DNA of 64,000 nucleotides from Companilactobacillus farciminis KCTC 3681 = DSM 20184 (GTDB lineage Bacteria; Bacillota; Bacilli; Lactobacillales; Lactobacillaceae), in NCBI RefSeq assembly GCF_002706745.1, contig NZ_CP017702.1, positions 682,001 through 746,000 of the forward strand, written 5' to 3'. Position 1 is the stretch's first letter, and the number at the start of each line of letters is the position of its first letter. Made by a program: the position numbers and the translations under genes. The notes under the pieces are model-generated. The model was not told where the DNA came from. It saw only the letters and a list, made by a program, of their open reading frames with translations, and made no database searches. Positions 26,581 to 35,418 of this stretch are shown one piece after another.

Positions 26581-27072
26581 CTAATCCATCGAGAGTGTGA
26601 CGGTGACACTATCTTTACCAATTAATTCTTTCAATTGCTTAGCATTAATGTCATTAATTTTTCCTAGTCGGGTAAAATTCCATGAGTTAGGTGCATAATA
26701 CAAAACAAATTTATTTCCTTGATACAAGATAAGATCCCCTGCTTTAGTCATAATCGATGTATCATTACGTGGGAAATTCTCTCCTAGGTCACCAACTTTT
26801 TCCATTCCTTCAAAATCATTTAATTTAATCGTTTTAGGACCATTGGCTAGCCATTTGCTTAAAGCTCGTGTCGATGAATTATCGACCATAGTTGCTGTTA
26901 ATTTCTTTTGTTTAATTTCTAGATTAAGCATTTTCTTATGTGTGCGGACTGTTTGTCTAGTTATTGGGTCGGTAATTTGATTAGCAATTTTTTGAGAACG
27001 GATTTCAGCACTAACTACGAAAATTCCAATAACTAATAACGCTACTCCTATCCAAAGTGTTTTTTTATACAT
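26581..27072 (-). CDS. Membrane-anchored cyclophilin-like fold protein
   Basis: A 163-residue protein with one N-terminal hydrophobic helix (residues 6-23, LWIGVALLVIGIFVV) and no lipobox, so it is probably anchored facing outward. The rest (about 55-163) matches the small cyclophilin-like fold (DUF369/Cyclophil_like): LTATMVDNSSTRAL, the GENFPRNDTSIMTKAGDLILYQGNKFVLYYAPN stretch and the closing VTVTLS strand. These lack proven prolyl isomerase activity. It overlaps the hydrolase gene end by 8 bp and is followed closely by the SDR gene, so the three are one transcript. Many relatives are cytosolic without the membrane helix. Confidence 0.75.
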   Translation of the reverse strand: MYKKTLWIGVALLVIGIFVVSAEIRSQKIANQITDPITRQTVRTHKKMLNLEIKQKKLTATMVDNSSTRALSKWLANGPKTIKLNDFEGMEKVGDLGENFPRNDTSIMTKAGDLILYQGNKFVLYYAPNSWNFTRLGKINDINAKQLKELIGKDSVTVTLSMD

Positions 27073-28012
27073 TCTTAGTTAAAAAATCAGTGATTTTATC
27101 GAACGGTATTAGATCTACTTTGTCGTATAGATCAACGTGATTTGCACCAGGTACGATGAACAATTCTCGTGGCTCCTTAGCTTGTTTGTAAACATCTTCA
27201 CTGAAGTAACGTGAATGGGCATTTTCGCCGGCGATTAATAGGATTGGACGAGGTGCAATATCATCAACGTGATTTAATAGTGAAAAATTCATAAAGGCAG
27301 GCATACTTGACATGGTGTGCTGTGCCAATGCATTGTGATGATATCCACGTGGCTGGAGATAAAAATCAGCAAATTCTTTAGCTACTGGAGTTGGATTTTC
27401 TTCAGTTAAAGCTGAGAGTTGCATACTACGAGATTCAAGTACTGGTCGGCCAGTTTTAAAATCTTCATAACGTTGTTCTGCAATCTCATCTAACAATTGT
27501 TTACGTTGTTCTTCAGTTTGAGTGTCTCCAAGACCATTGCGGATGTAACGAGAAATATCATACATACTTGTAGTTACAACTGCCTTAATACGAGGATCAA
27601 TTTGTGCTGCACTTAATGCAAATCCACCACTACCACAAACACCAATAGCAGCAATTTGATTTTTATTTACAAATTCACGTGTTCCGAGATAATCAACTCC
27701 GGCACTAAAATCTTCAACGTAAATTTCAGGTGATGAAACGAAACGTGGATGTCCACCACTATATCCATAAAAGGATGGATCAAAGGCCAAAGCAACGAAT
27801 CCTCGTTCAGCCATTGTTTGAGCATAAATACCAGGAGCTTGTTCTTTAGTTCCACCGTAAGGGCCCCCAACAAGAATAGCGTGATGTTGTTGTGATGCAT
27901 CAAATTCCTTCGGCAAATATAAATCTGCATCCAAATTAATTCCAAATCGGTTAGGATACGAAACCGTGGTTCTAGTTACTTTATCACTTAATTCAAAAAT
28001 GTAATTGTCCAT
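27065..28012 (-). CDS. Alpha/beta hydrolase (dienelactone-hydrolase type)
   Basis: Cytoplasmic alpha/beta hydrolase of 315 residues. The nucleophile elbow reads IGVCGSGGFAL with a C-G-S arrangement (Ser about residue 128), an oxyanion-type HAILVGGPYGGTKEQ lies at about 42-56, Asp candidates follow in the PRPILLIAGE strand, and the His is in VPGANHVDLYDK near the C-terminus. It resembles the YcjY/fermentation-respiration switch type of hydrolase; substrate unknown. It is first after the LysR gene on the same strand, with 107 bp between them that may hold its promoter. Confidence 0.85.
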   Translation of the reverse strand: MDNYIFELSDKVTRTTVSYPNRFGINLDADLYLPKEFDASQQHHAILVGGPYGGTKEQAPGIYAQTMAERGFVALAFDPSFYGYSGGHPRFVSSPEIYVEDFSAGVDYLGTREFVNKNQIAAIGVCGSGGFALSAAQIDPRIKAVVTTSMYDISRYIRNGLGDTQTEEQRKQLLDEIAEQRYEDFKTGRPVLESRSMQLSALTEENPTPVAKEFADFYLQPRGYHHNALAQHTMSSMPAFMNFSLLNHVDDIAPRPILLIAGENAHSRYFSEDVYKQAKEPRELFIVPGANHVDLYDKVDLIPFDKITDFLTKNV

Positions 28013-28119
28013 AATAAAAATTCAACCTTCTTTTTCTTAGTTGCTTTCTTAAAGCATGAATTTATTATATATGCACATCACAGGAATGTTAAATACTTAT
28101 ATCAAACTTTTAGATATTA

Positions 28120-28986
28120 CTATTTTGTATTTCTGACGTGTTCAATAAAGGCGTTCGCTGTAGATGATAGTTGCCGTTGCTTTTCCCAAACTAAAAAGCT
28201 CTTACTCTTTATCTCTTGGGCTACTGGTTTAAACACAACCCCTTCAAAATGACTATCTAGGCTCAATCCAAATGCAACACCCGCACCAGTACGTGCTAGC
28301 AATGCAGCATTATAAAGTAAGTTATAAGTTGCCACTACATTACTAGAACTGTAAAAATCACCTAACCAGTTGATGACACTATTACGAACCATAAGTTGGT
28401 TCATCATGATGAGCGGTACATTCTCTAGATCCTTGGCATGGATCTCATCCAAATTAGCAAGTGGAGAATCTTCGGCAATTAATACTCCGATTTTCTCCTG
28501 TTCATTCAGTTCAAGGGAATTGTAATCTCCTAGGTCCGTTGGATTCATCAGTAGGCCAACGTCTAATAAACCTTGATGCAATCGATCCTTAATTTCACTC
28601 GCAGCTCCAGTATGCATATGAAAACTAACTTCTGGATAGAGATGTCGAAATTCGGACATACTAGTTGCTAGTTGATTCATGCTTTTTAATTCACCACATC
28701 CTAAACGGATTTCACCAGAAATAAACTGATCATTTCTAGAAATTTCAAGTTCAGTTTTTTCAACTAATCCTAAAATATCGGCAGCACGATGCCGTAATAG
28801 TCGACCATCGTTTGTTAACGTTATACCATGTTGACCTCGGGCAAATAATTTAGTACCCAATTCATCTTCCAGTTGCTTAATCTGGCGTGATAAGGTTGGC
28901 TGGGTGACATGTAATGTTTCGGCAGCTTTAGTAATATTTGATTCGTTTGCCACGACGTAAAAATAGTTTAATGCTCTTAGTTCCAT
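28120..28986 (-). CDS. LysR family transcriptional regulator
   Basis: Regulator of 288 residues with a typical N-terminal winged helix (MELRALNYFYVVANESNITKAAETLHVTQPTLSRQIKQLE pattern, residues 1-40) and a C-terminal periplasmic-binding effector domain (about 90-285; EIRLGCGELKSMNQLA). LysR regulators normally act on an adjacent gene; here the hydrolase, cyclophilin-like and SDR genes lie downstream in the same direction, and a RibD-type reductase lies divergently 342 bp away. Either could be the target. Effector unknown. Confidence 0.92.
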   Translation of the reverse strand: MELRALNYFYVVANESNITKAAETLHVTQPTLSRQIKQLEDELGTKLFARGQHGITLTNDGRLLRHRAADILGLVEKTELEISRNDQFISGEIRLGCGELKSMNQLATSMSEFRHLYPEVSFHMHTGAASEIKDRLHQGLLDVGLLMNPTDLGDYNSLELNEQEKIGVLIAEDSPLANLDEIHAKDLENVPLIMMNQLMVRNSVINWLGDFYSSSNVVATYNLLYNAALLARTGAGVAFGLSLDSHFEGVVFKPVAQEIKSKSFLVWEKQRQLSSTANAFIEHVRNTK

Positions 28987-29328
28987 CGGAATTCTCCCAT
29001 TTCTTTATTATATTTTTTTTATTATAGAAATAACTATCAACTGCTATGCCAAACAAAAAGCGATTTTCTAAAACAAATTAGTCGTTCAAGAAAGTTACAA
29101 TCGAATAGGGCATTTTTTATCTTATTTTCAAATTTTATCATTATTACATTTATCCCAAAATATCTTGTTGTTATTTACATTCACTAAAATAGCGTTATAC
29201 TTTTAAAATGTTAAACAGCTATATGTGAGGCTCAGAAATACAATTTGAGTATTTCCTAAATTAAATTATAGCTTAACGTCTAACAATCTTATGTTAATTA
29301 TATAAATAATATAGAGGAGACCTAACGA
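28987..29328. promoter_or_regulatory. Divergent promoter region of the LysR and RibD-type genes
   Basis: No gene seen. For the + strand gene a promoter fits at 29174-29201: TTTACA, 16 bp, TATACT. The leader contains a small hairpin GAAATAC/GTATTTC (about 29236-29257). Palindromic T-N11-A LysR sites are common by chance in this AT-rich DNA, so none is assigned. Confidence 0.5.
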
Positions 29329-30063
29329 ATGATTAAACGACCTTTTGTAACACTTTATATTCTCATGTCCATTGATGGTCAAATTACAGGTCCTTTTGGC
29401 AAAGCGCCTGCTGCCAAAGAGTCCGGAAAAGTCTTTAATGAATTTAATTTTGACGATAAGGATGGTGAAAATTTCCACTTTCAAGGATGGCTTTATGGTA
29501 GTAAAACTTCACTTTCATACTTTACTCACGAAATTTCAAGCCTGCCCGAAAACGATGTACCTGTACCTAGTGGCGATTTCTTGCCAGACCAAAATGCTAG
29601 CCGATACTATATTGCCTTAGATCGTACTGGAAAATTGGGATGGGAGAGTAATTTAACAGCTTATAATGGTCATTCTGCAAATGTTCTGGAAGTTATTACT
29701 GAGCAAGTATCAAATAAGTATAAAGCTTTTTTAAGAAAAAAAAATATCCCTTACATAATCTGTGGAGCTACTGAAATCGATTTAGAATTAATGTTGTCAA
29801 AACTGTATTCTAAGCTCAATATGACGCATGTCATGCTAGGTGGTGGTGGAATCCTAAATTGGAGTTTTGTTTCCGCTGGTCTATGTGATGAGGTTAATTT
29901 TGTTATTGCCCCCGCTATCGATGGAACAACCGATAGTACTCCAGTATTTAACGGTGCCTTTAGCAAGAATCATCAACCAATTGGATTTAAACTAAAATCA
30001 ATTGAAGTTTATGAAAAAAATACTATTCTCGTTAAATACTTAGTGGATAAAAAAAATATATAA
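29329..30063 (+). CDS. RibD C-terminal domain (dihydrofolate reductase-like) protein
   Basis: NADPH-dependent reductase of the RibD_C/DHFR-like superfamily, 244 residues. Seen: RPFVTLYILMSIDGQITGPF at the N-terminus, the central GHSANVLEVI region, and the NADPH-loop VMLGGGGILNWSFVSAGLCDEV followed by NFVIAPAIDG near the C-terminus. No deaminase domain and no other riboflavin genes are nearby, so it is unlikely to serve riboflavin synthesis; stand-alone members act on diverse pteridine-like or unknown substrates. It is divergent from the LysR regulator, with AGAGGAG before the ATG. Confidence 0.82.
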   Translation: MIKRPFVTLYILMSIDGQITGPFGKAPAAKESGKVFNEFNFDDKDGENFHFQGWLYGSKTSLSYFTHEISSLPENDVPVPSGDFLPDQNASRYYIALDRTGKLGWESNLTAYNGHSANVLEVITEQVSNKYKAFLRKKNIPYIICGATEIDLELMLSKLYSKLNMTHVMLGGGGILNWSFVSAGLCDEVNFVIAPAIDGTTDSTPVFNGAFSKNHQPIGFKLKSIEVYEKNTILVKYLVDKKNI

Positions 30064-30070
30064 AAAAATG

Positions 30071-30120
30071 CATCTATTCAGGTTAGTCGCAACGAACTAT
30101 GTCTGAATAGATGTTTTTTT
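30071..30120 (+). terminator. Terminator after the RibD-type gene
   Basis: CATCTATTCAG (30071-30081) with CTGAATAGATG (30103-30113), then a T run. The inner loop can pair further (AGTCG/CGAACT). Confidence 0.82.
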
Positions 30121-30192
30121 GATTGTACTTGATTCAGGAAAATACTACACTAATGGTGTAATTATAAATTGTTTTATAGGGGTAAAACGTTT

Positions 30193-31539
30193 ATGAAGAA
30201 AGAAATTATCACGACTTTTTTAATTAGTGCCAGTATTTTAGGGACGATGGCGATTGCTAAGCCAGTCAAAGCTGACAGTATTAAGGGAGTCGTCACAACT
30301 AAGAATATGGCGCGTCTGTACAATAATGAAGGGAAATTGATTGGTAACCGAGCTTTAGCTAATAATACGCCTTGGGTCACTGATCAAAGAATCGATTTGA
30401 ATGGTGTCGGTTCGGTCTATCGTGTCGCAACTAATGAGTTTGTCAAAGCAAGCGATGTGGAATTGCAACACGGGCAAGCTAGCGCTGGAACTGTCAAAGT
30501 CGGAAATAACGGAGCTTTAGTCTACAGTTATAGCGATGGCAGGTATACTGCAGCTGACAACAAATTGTCCGTAGGTAGCATGTGGAAGTATAGTCGAGTT
30601 GATAATGCTGACGGTAAGACTTGGTATCAAATCGCTACTGACATGTGGATCAACAGCAATGATGCGACAAAGTACAATGGCCTCGAAGTTGAAAATACCG
30701 GAACAGCTACAATTGCTTATGCTTCAGATGTTGGACTCGATTTATGGCAGGGTTTTGGAAATGACAAGGTCGCTACAGGTAGAAAATTAGCCAATGGAAC
30801 TAGTTGGAAGTTCTTTGATAAAGTAGTTGATTTCAATGGGGATGCTTGGTATGAAATCGGTAGTAATCAGTGGATTTCAGGAGCTTTTACCAAGATTCAT
30901 AATGATAAATTTACTCAATCAGCAGCTCAAGTCTGGGATCCAAATTATGCTGCAGTAAAAGCAGACAAGAAGACGGCTATTTATTCTGATGGCAATTTTA
31001 ATTCGGCAACGAATAGCAGCATCGATGCTGGTAAAATTGAACAAGTAGTTTCAACTGTTTTGACTGGCAATACAATTTGGTATGAGAAGAGTGACGGCGG
31101 CTGGTTGCCATCAACTGCCGTCAGTGAAATATCCGTGAAGAGAAGTCCGGTTAGTCTGAATGGTAAAACTAGAAGTGAAGTAATAGAAGAAATCGTCAAT
31201 GTTGCTAAACAACAATTGGGTAAACCTTACGTTTGGAATGGTAAAGGTCCAAATAATTTTGACTGTTCGGGACTAATGCAATATGTCTTTCGTCAAGTAA
31301 CTGGTCAAAATATCGGTGGTTGGACGGTTCCTCAAGAATCTGCTGGAACTAAGGTTTCCGTCAATCAATTGGAACGTGGAGACCTAGTCTTTTGGGGAAA
31401 TGCCGGAGCAACTTATCACGTCGGTTTGTATCTTGGCAATAACCAATATCTCAATGCTTTAAAACCTGGTACTAATGTGAAGATAGATTCAATTTCAAAT
31501 AGTTTCAAACCATCATTTGGAGTGAGAATTTTTTATTAA
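30193..31539 (+). CDS. Secreted NlpC/P60 endopeptidase with SLAP-type repeats
   Basis: Cell-wall hydrolase of 448 residues. The signal peptide (about 1-27, ending KPVKA-DS) is followed by about four SLAP/SH3-like modules (30-320): the first has NRALANNTPWVTDQ and YRVATNEFVKASDV, later ones TWYQIATDMWI, AWYEIGSNQWISG and TIWYEKSDGGWLPS. The C-terminal NlpC/P60 domain (about 330-448) has the catalytic Cys in NNFDCSGLMQYVF, His in ATYHVGLYLGN and a third polar residue in QYLNA. It should cut D-Glu-Lys/DAP-type stem peptide bonds while bound to the wall. The ATG at 30193 with AGGGGT upstream is preferred over 30169. Confidence 0.9.
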   Translation: MKKEIITTFLISASILGTMAIAKPVKADSIKGVVTTKNMARLYNNEGKLIGNRALANNTPWVTDQRIDLNGVGSVYRVATNEFVKASDVELQHGQASAGTVKVGNNGALVYSYSDGRYTAADNKLSVGSMWKYSRVDNADGKTWYQIATDMWINSNDATKYNGLEVENTGTATIAYASDVGLDLWQGFGNDKVATGRKLANGTSWKFFDKVVDFNGDAWYEIGSNQWISGAFTKIHNDKFTQSAAQVWDPNYAAVKADKKTAIYSDGNFNSATNSSIDAGKIEQVVSTVLTGNTIWYEKSDGGWLPSTAVSEISVKRSPVSLNGKTRSEVIEEIVNVAKQQLGKPYVWNGKGPNNFDCSGLMQYVFRQVTGQNIGGWTVPQESAGTKVSVNQLERGDLVFWGNAGATYHVGLYLGNNQYLNALKPGTNVKIDSISNSFKPSFGVRIFY

Positions 31540-31544
31540 TCAAC

Positions 31545-31584
31545 AAAAAATAGTCCTGTTGAAAATTTCAACGGGGCTATTTTT
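31545..31584. terminator. Bidirectional terminator
   Basis: AAAAAATAGTCCTGTTG with CAACGGGGCTATTTTT, between convergent NlpC/P60 and small SLAP genes. Confidence 0.8.
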
Positions 31585-31592
31585 GAGAGATC

Positions 31593-31904
31593 CTATTTTT
31601 CTAAGGATACATCATTAACTTTGACGAATTCATCTTTGCCAACTTTGTAATACTTTTGACCTTTGATTGAGGTCTTTTCTTTAGGTGTGCAAGTCTTACC
31701 TTTAGTTAAACAACGAGATAATTTCTTGCCTTTTTCATTATATAGTTGAGCTTTAGCTACCTTAACTTTGATCTTTGAACTAGAACTGCATTTCGTGGCA
31801 GCTTGAACTACGGCTACGTTAGAAACGGCTGGGATAATAGTAGTTACTGAAGCACCAGCGGATAGCAATGAAGCAAACAAAAGACTTTTTTGAATTAATT
31901 TCAT
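31593..31904 (-). CDS. Small secreted SLAP-module protein with Cys pair
   Basis: Secreted 103-residue protein: signal peptide (MKLIQKSLLFASLLSAG, cut near VVQAA-TK), then a single SLAP-type module (VAKAQLYNEKGKKLSRCLTKGKTCTP...YYKVGKDEFVKVNDV broken here for length). Where the usual module has R-A-L-A-N-N-T-P-W, this one has R-C-L-T-K-G-K-T-C, so a C-x6-C pair replaces Ala and Trp; a third Cys lies at the mature N-terminus (TKCSSSSK). Probably wall-bound, perhaps disulfide-stapled. It is a paralogue of the next gene, with GGAG-type ribosome sites before both. Confidence 0.75.
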   Translation of the reverse strand: MKLIQKSLLFASLLSAGASVTTIIPAVSNVAVVQAATKCSSSSKIKVKVAKAQLYNEKGKKLSRCLTKGKTCTPKEKTSIKGQKYYKVGKDEFVKVNDVSLEK

Positions 31905-32020
31905 AATTTTTATCTCCTTGAACTAACTTTCAGTAATAAAATGATAACGATTAATTTGTTATCAAAAATATCTTAACTCATAAATGATCAAGTAGTGCTT
32001 TCAAGACGTTGTCGAAATGT

Positions 32021-32455
32021 CTATGAAATCAAGGTGCTGTTGTTCATTTGTGAGATATTGCCTTTGTAATCTTTGTAGTAGGTATGATTGTAAAAGGCGT
32101 TTTGGTCACCAATCTTGCAGACGGTACCTTGAGTTAAGCATTTGCCAATCTTTTCACCTTTTTTATTGTAAAGTTGAGCTTTAGGGACATTTACTTCCAA
32201 ACGGTAGTCGTTAGCTTCGATAGTTGAAACCATGTCTTCATCAGTTTGATTGTCGTTAGTTAAGATCTTGACATCTTCGCCTTTGACAAATTTATCCTTG
32301 CCAATTTTGAAGAAGTAAGCATTGGCAGTTGTACCTTTGACGACTGTGGCAGCTTGAACAGCACCGTTGCCATTAGTAATAACGGGGATAGTTGCAGCAC
32401 CCATTCCGACAGCAAATAATGAAGCGAACAAAAGACTCTTTTGAACTAATTTCAT
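32021..32455 (-). CDS. Secreted SLAP-module protein with Cys pair (paralogue)
   Basis: Secreted 144-residue protein whose signal peptide (MKLVQKSLLFASLFAVG) is nearly identical to that of its neighbour. It has the tail half of one SLAP module (FFKIGKDKFVKGEDVKIL), an acidic linker (NDNQTDEDM), then a second module with PKAQLYNKKGEKIGKCLTQGTVC, keeping the same C-x6-C pair, and a degenerate end (YYKDYKGNISQM). The first module seems to have lost its front half next to the signal peptide. The 116 bp between the two genes carry no terminator that I can see, so they may be co-transcribed. Confidence 0.7.
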   Translation of the reverse strand: MKLVQKSLLFASLFAVGMGAATIPVITNGNGAVQAATVVKGTTANAYFFKIGKDKFVKGEDVKILTNDNQTDEDMVSTIEANDYRLEVNVPKAQLYNKKGEKIGKCLTQGTVCKIGDQNAFYNHTYYKDYKGNISQMNNSTLIS

Positions 32456-32600
32456 GATTTTTATCTCCTTTGAACTACATACAATATAAATTAATTTTCT
32501 GAAAAAGATAGCTAGGTTTTTATTAATATTCTGTTATCAAAAGATATAATAACTTATTATTTTTCAAAAGGGTTGTTTGACGTGTAGCCATTGTGTATAT

Positions 32601-32648
32601 AAAAAGAAGACCTCGCAAATCAAAATATGATTGCAAGATCTTCTTTTT
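32601..32648. terminator. Terminator of the adhesin gene
   Basis: AAAAAGAAGACCTCGCAAAT with a near-complement ending in GATCTTCTTTTT; a T run on both strands. It lies between the SLAP gene start region and the adhesin end, and reads best on the minus strand. Confidence 0.75.
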
Positions 32649-32656
32649 CAGAAAGC

Positions 32657-35224
32657 TTAATAACTAAGCTTCTTGATCCAATATTTGAGAAGTAAGAACA
32701 AAGCGATAAACAATCCGCTAATCATCATGAATAAGCCGTTTTCATTACCAGTTTGTGGGAATGTGCCTTTTTCGTATGATGATTGACCAGAAGTAGGAAT
32801 TGTTGAAGTGCTTGTTCCACTAGTTGGAACAGATGGTTTCAAACTAGGACTCATATTGGATGATGTACCAGGAATCACTGGATATGGTGTGGAAGAACTA
32901 GGGGCTTCTTCAACGCCTTGTGTGCCAGGAATTTCTGGATAAACAGGTTCAGCGTTGCTTGGAGCTTCAGGTTGACTAGGACTTTCTGGACTAGTTACAG
33001 AAGGTTCAGTAGTACTTGGAGTTTCAGGTTCTTCAGGACTTTCTGGATTAATTACAGGAGGTTCAGTAGTACCTGGGTTTTCAGGTTGACTAGGACTTTC
33101 TGGATTAGTTACAGGAGGTTCAGTAGTACTTGGAGCTTCAGGTTCACTAGGATTTGTTGGATTAGTTGTAGGAGGTTCAACAGTACCAGGATTTTCGGGT
33201 TCACTAGGATTTGTTGGACCAGTTACAGGAGGTTCAGTGGTACTTGGATTTTCTGGACTTGTTGTAGGAGGTGTTGTAGTACCAGGTTTTTCAGGTTCTC
33301 CGGGTACTACAGGGATATCTTCTTCAATTAAAGTATCCTTAGCTTCTACTTGAGTAGTTTCACCTTTAGAAATAGTAAAGCTGATTGGTTGAAGACTTGA
33401 TTGATAGCCTTCAGGAGCTTTAGTTTCGACGAATGAATAAGTACCAGTTGGTAAATCAGGAACAGTGATTTGACCATTGGAATCAGTAGTCAAACCAGTT
33501 TGAAGAATTGCTCCAGTGCTATCTACCAAATCATAAACAGCGCCAGGCAAAACTTTACTAATATCGCTGGAATCAACTTTTGTTAAAACAACGCTACCAG
33601 TTTCTGGTGTGGTATCAAGGGCAGTGTTGAATTTTTCAAGAGCCAATGGAGTAGTTTGATTTAAAGCAATTGTAAAGTTCAATGGTGTAGCATCCAATTC
33701 ATAACCGGGAGCGGCAGCAGTTTCAACTAAGGAGTAGTCGCCAACAGGCAAGTCGTCGATAGCCAATTTACCGCTACTGTCAGTTACAAGTCCACTTTGG
33801 ATAACTTTACCAGTACTATCTAATAATTCGAAGGTAGCGCCAGCAATAGGATTCTTAGTTTCAGCATCTGCTTTAGTTAAGATGACTGAACCAGGAATAG
33901 ATTTATCGGCTTGACTGACTTTGAGATCAGTGTTGCCGTCAGCATCTGGAATAGTGAATTCGATTGGACTGGAATTGATCAAATAACCATCAGGAGCTTT
34001 TACTTCGGTCATGGTATAAGAACCATAAGGTAAATTCTTGATATTGATTTGACCATTTTCATCAGTTTCAGCATTTGAAATAATGACGTAGCCAGTTCCG
34101 TTAGCTAATTGATATTCAGCACCACTCAAAGCTTTGCCAGTGGCTGAATCAGTCTTTTGCAAGGAAATAGATCCGACATTTTCATCACCATTACCAGTTC
34201 CGAAACCACCCCAAGAAGTGGAGGCACTAATGTTGTATGATCCTTCGCTTGAAGCCATGGTTGCGTTGTTAGTCCAAGTAGTTGAACCATCTGCATTAGT
34301 TCCGGTAACTTTAACTCTGTAGTAAATATCAACGGCAGTAGTTACATTTTCTGGGAAGGAGATGATAACTTTGTTGCCATCAGTAGTTACTGTTGGATTT
34401 AGTTGTTGACCATTGCTTACAAAACCACCAGTTCCGTAAGATCCACCGATAGCACTCAAAGAACCGGGGATGTACTCTTGGTTAGGACCTAAAGTATCAG
34501 TGATAACAACGCCACTTAAGTTGTGCTCGTTAGGGTTAAAAGCAATATTCCAAGTCAATTCATTTGGAACGTTGTTAGCATCAAACCCAGAGACCCAACC
34601 TAATTTGTTAAACATCCAATCTTCGCCTTCAGTATTATTGCTAGTATTAGTACCTTTTGCAACTAAGGTCAAAGTACCTTTACGATTAGCATTAGTATTG
34701 GATAGGACGTCGTTGAATGTTAAGGTACCAACTGTTTCACCATTTTTGATAGTAGCTGTACCAATTTCGACGTTACTACTATTGTAAATAGGGAAAGACA
34801 AATCAGCATTGGCAACGACACCTTCAGGTAAAGTAAATTGAGTTGTGTCGCCAGTATTGATTTGAACGCCATCAGGAATACTCCAGTTATAATTTACTTT
34901 GTAATTTAACCAAGTATATAAGTTATCACTTGGAGTAACCGGGTTACCGTTGATATCAGTCAAAGTAGCATCTTCAGCACCTAAGCCAGTGATTGTCAAA
35001 GCTTTAGGCGTTATCGTTGGACTAGTAGATGTCGTTTGACTCGTCGTGCTAGTCGTTGGAGCGGTTGTTGTAGTTGCAGTGCTCCCAGGCGGAGAGGTCG
35101 TGGTCTCAGTTGGAGTTGTCGTCGTTGTAGCAGCTTGAACTGAAATTTGGGGAACAAAGAAGATTAGAAATGCTAGAAACAATCCGATTAAGGATGCAAC
35201 AATCAATGATTTTTTCATTTTCAT
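32657..35224 (-). CDS. Sortase-anchored adhesin with SpaA (Cna-B) domains
   Basis: Large surface adhesin of 855 residues. Order: signal peptide (about 1-31, QAA), Thr/Ser-rich stalk (32-72), an SdrG/Cna-type N-terminal adhesive region of Ig-like folds (about 75-345; LTITGLGAEDATLTDINGNPV, VVITDTLGPNQEYIPGSLS), three SpaA/Cna-B modules beginning GSISLQKTDS, GSVILTKADA and GSVVLTKVDS (about 354-430, 446-525, 543-620) whose Lys and Glu could form isopeptide bonds, a Pro/Thr/Glu repeat wall-spanning region (about 640-790), and a sorting signal FPQTGNENG, hydrophobic helix and KKLSY tail. The FPQTG variant differs from LPxTG at the first position. No sortase gene is nearby. Confidence 0.9.
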   Translation of the reverse strand: MKMKKSLIVASLIGLFLAFLIFFVPQISVQAATTTTTPTETTTSPPGSTATTTTAPTTSTTSQTTSTSPTITPKALTITGLGAEDATLTDINGNPVTPSDNLYTWLNYKVNYNWSIPDGVQINTGDTTQFTLPEGVVANADLSFPIYNSSNVEIGTATIKNGETVGTLTFNDVLSNTNANRKGTLTLVAKGTNTSNNTEGEDWMFNKLGWVSGFDANNVPNELTWNIAFNPNEHNLSGVVITDTLGPNQEYIPGSLSAIGGSYGTGGFVSNGQQLNPTVTTDGNKVIISFPENVTTAVDIYYRVKVTGTNADGSTTWTNNATMASSEGSYNISASTSWGGFGTGNGDENVGSISLQKTDSATGKALSGAEYQLANGTGYVIISNAETDENGQINIKNLPYGSYTMTEVKAPDGYLINSSPIEFTIPDADGNTDLKVSQADKSIPGSVILTKADAETKNPIAGATFELLDSTGKVIQSGLVTDSSGKLAIDDLPVGDYSLVETAAAPGYELDATPLNFTIALNQTTPLALEKFNTALDTTPETGSVVLTKVDSSDISKVLPGAVYDLVDSTGAILQTGLTTDSNGQITVPDLPTGTYSFVETKAPEGYQSSLQPISFTISKGETTQVEAKDTLIEEDIPVVPGEPEKPGTTTPPTTSPENPSTTEPPVTGPTNPSEPENPGTVEPPTTNPTNPSEPEAPSTTEPPVTNPESPSQPENPGTTEPPVINPESPEEPETPSTTEPSVTSPESPSQPEAPSNAEPVYPEIPGTQGVEEAPSSSTPYPVIPGTSSNMSPSLKPSVPTSGTSTSTIPTSGQSSYEKGTFPQTGNENGLFMMISGLFIALFLLLKYWIKKLSY
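32940..33300 (-). repeat. Tandem Pro-rich repeats in the adhesin gene
   Basis: About six units of roughly 60 bp, each encoding a variant of P-S-x-P-E-x-P-x-T-x-E-P-P-V-T-x-P. They form the wall-crossing stalk of the adhesin. Copy number of such repeats commonly varies between strains. Confidence 0.8.
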
Positions 35225-35418
35225 TAAAAAGCATCTCCCTTATAATGCGATAAGTTATTAAAAAATAGTAACTTTATTATTGGTGCCGAACCCATACATA
35301 TTCTCGTTACAACTAGAGTATATGACCTAGTCAAAAACAAGTAAATAAAATAGATCAATTAATTAATTATACCATTGTGATAATATTTCTTATATATACC
35401 AATCATAGAGATGCAAAT

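Noticed and set aside
32918..33331. Antisense 137-codon frame across the adhesin repeats
   Set aside because: It is a shadow of the Pro-rich tandem repeats on the other strand; the repetitive Arg/Trp/Phe composition and lack of ribosome site argue against a gene.
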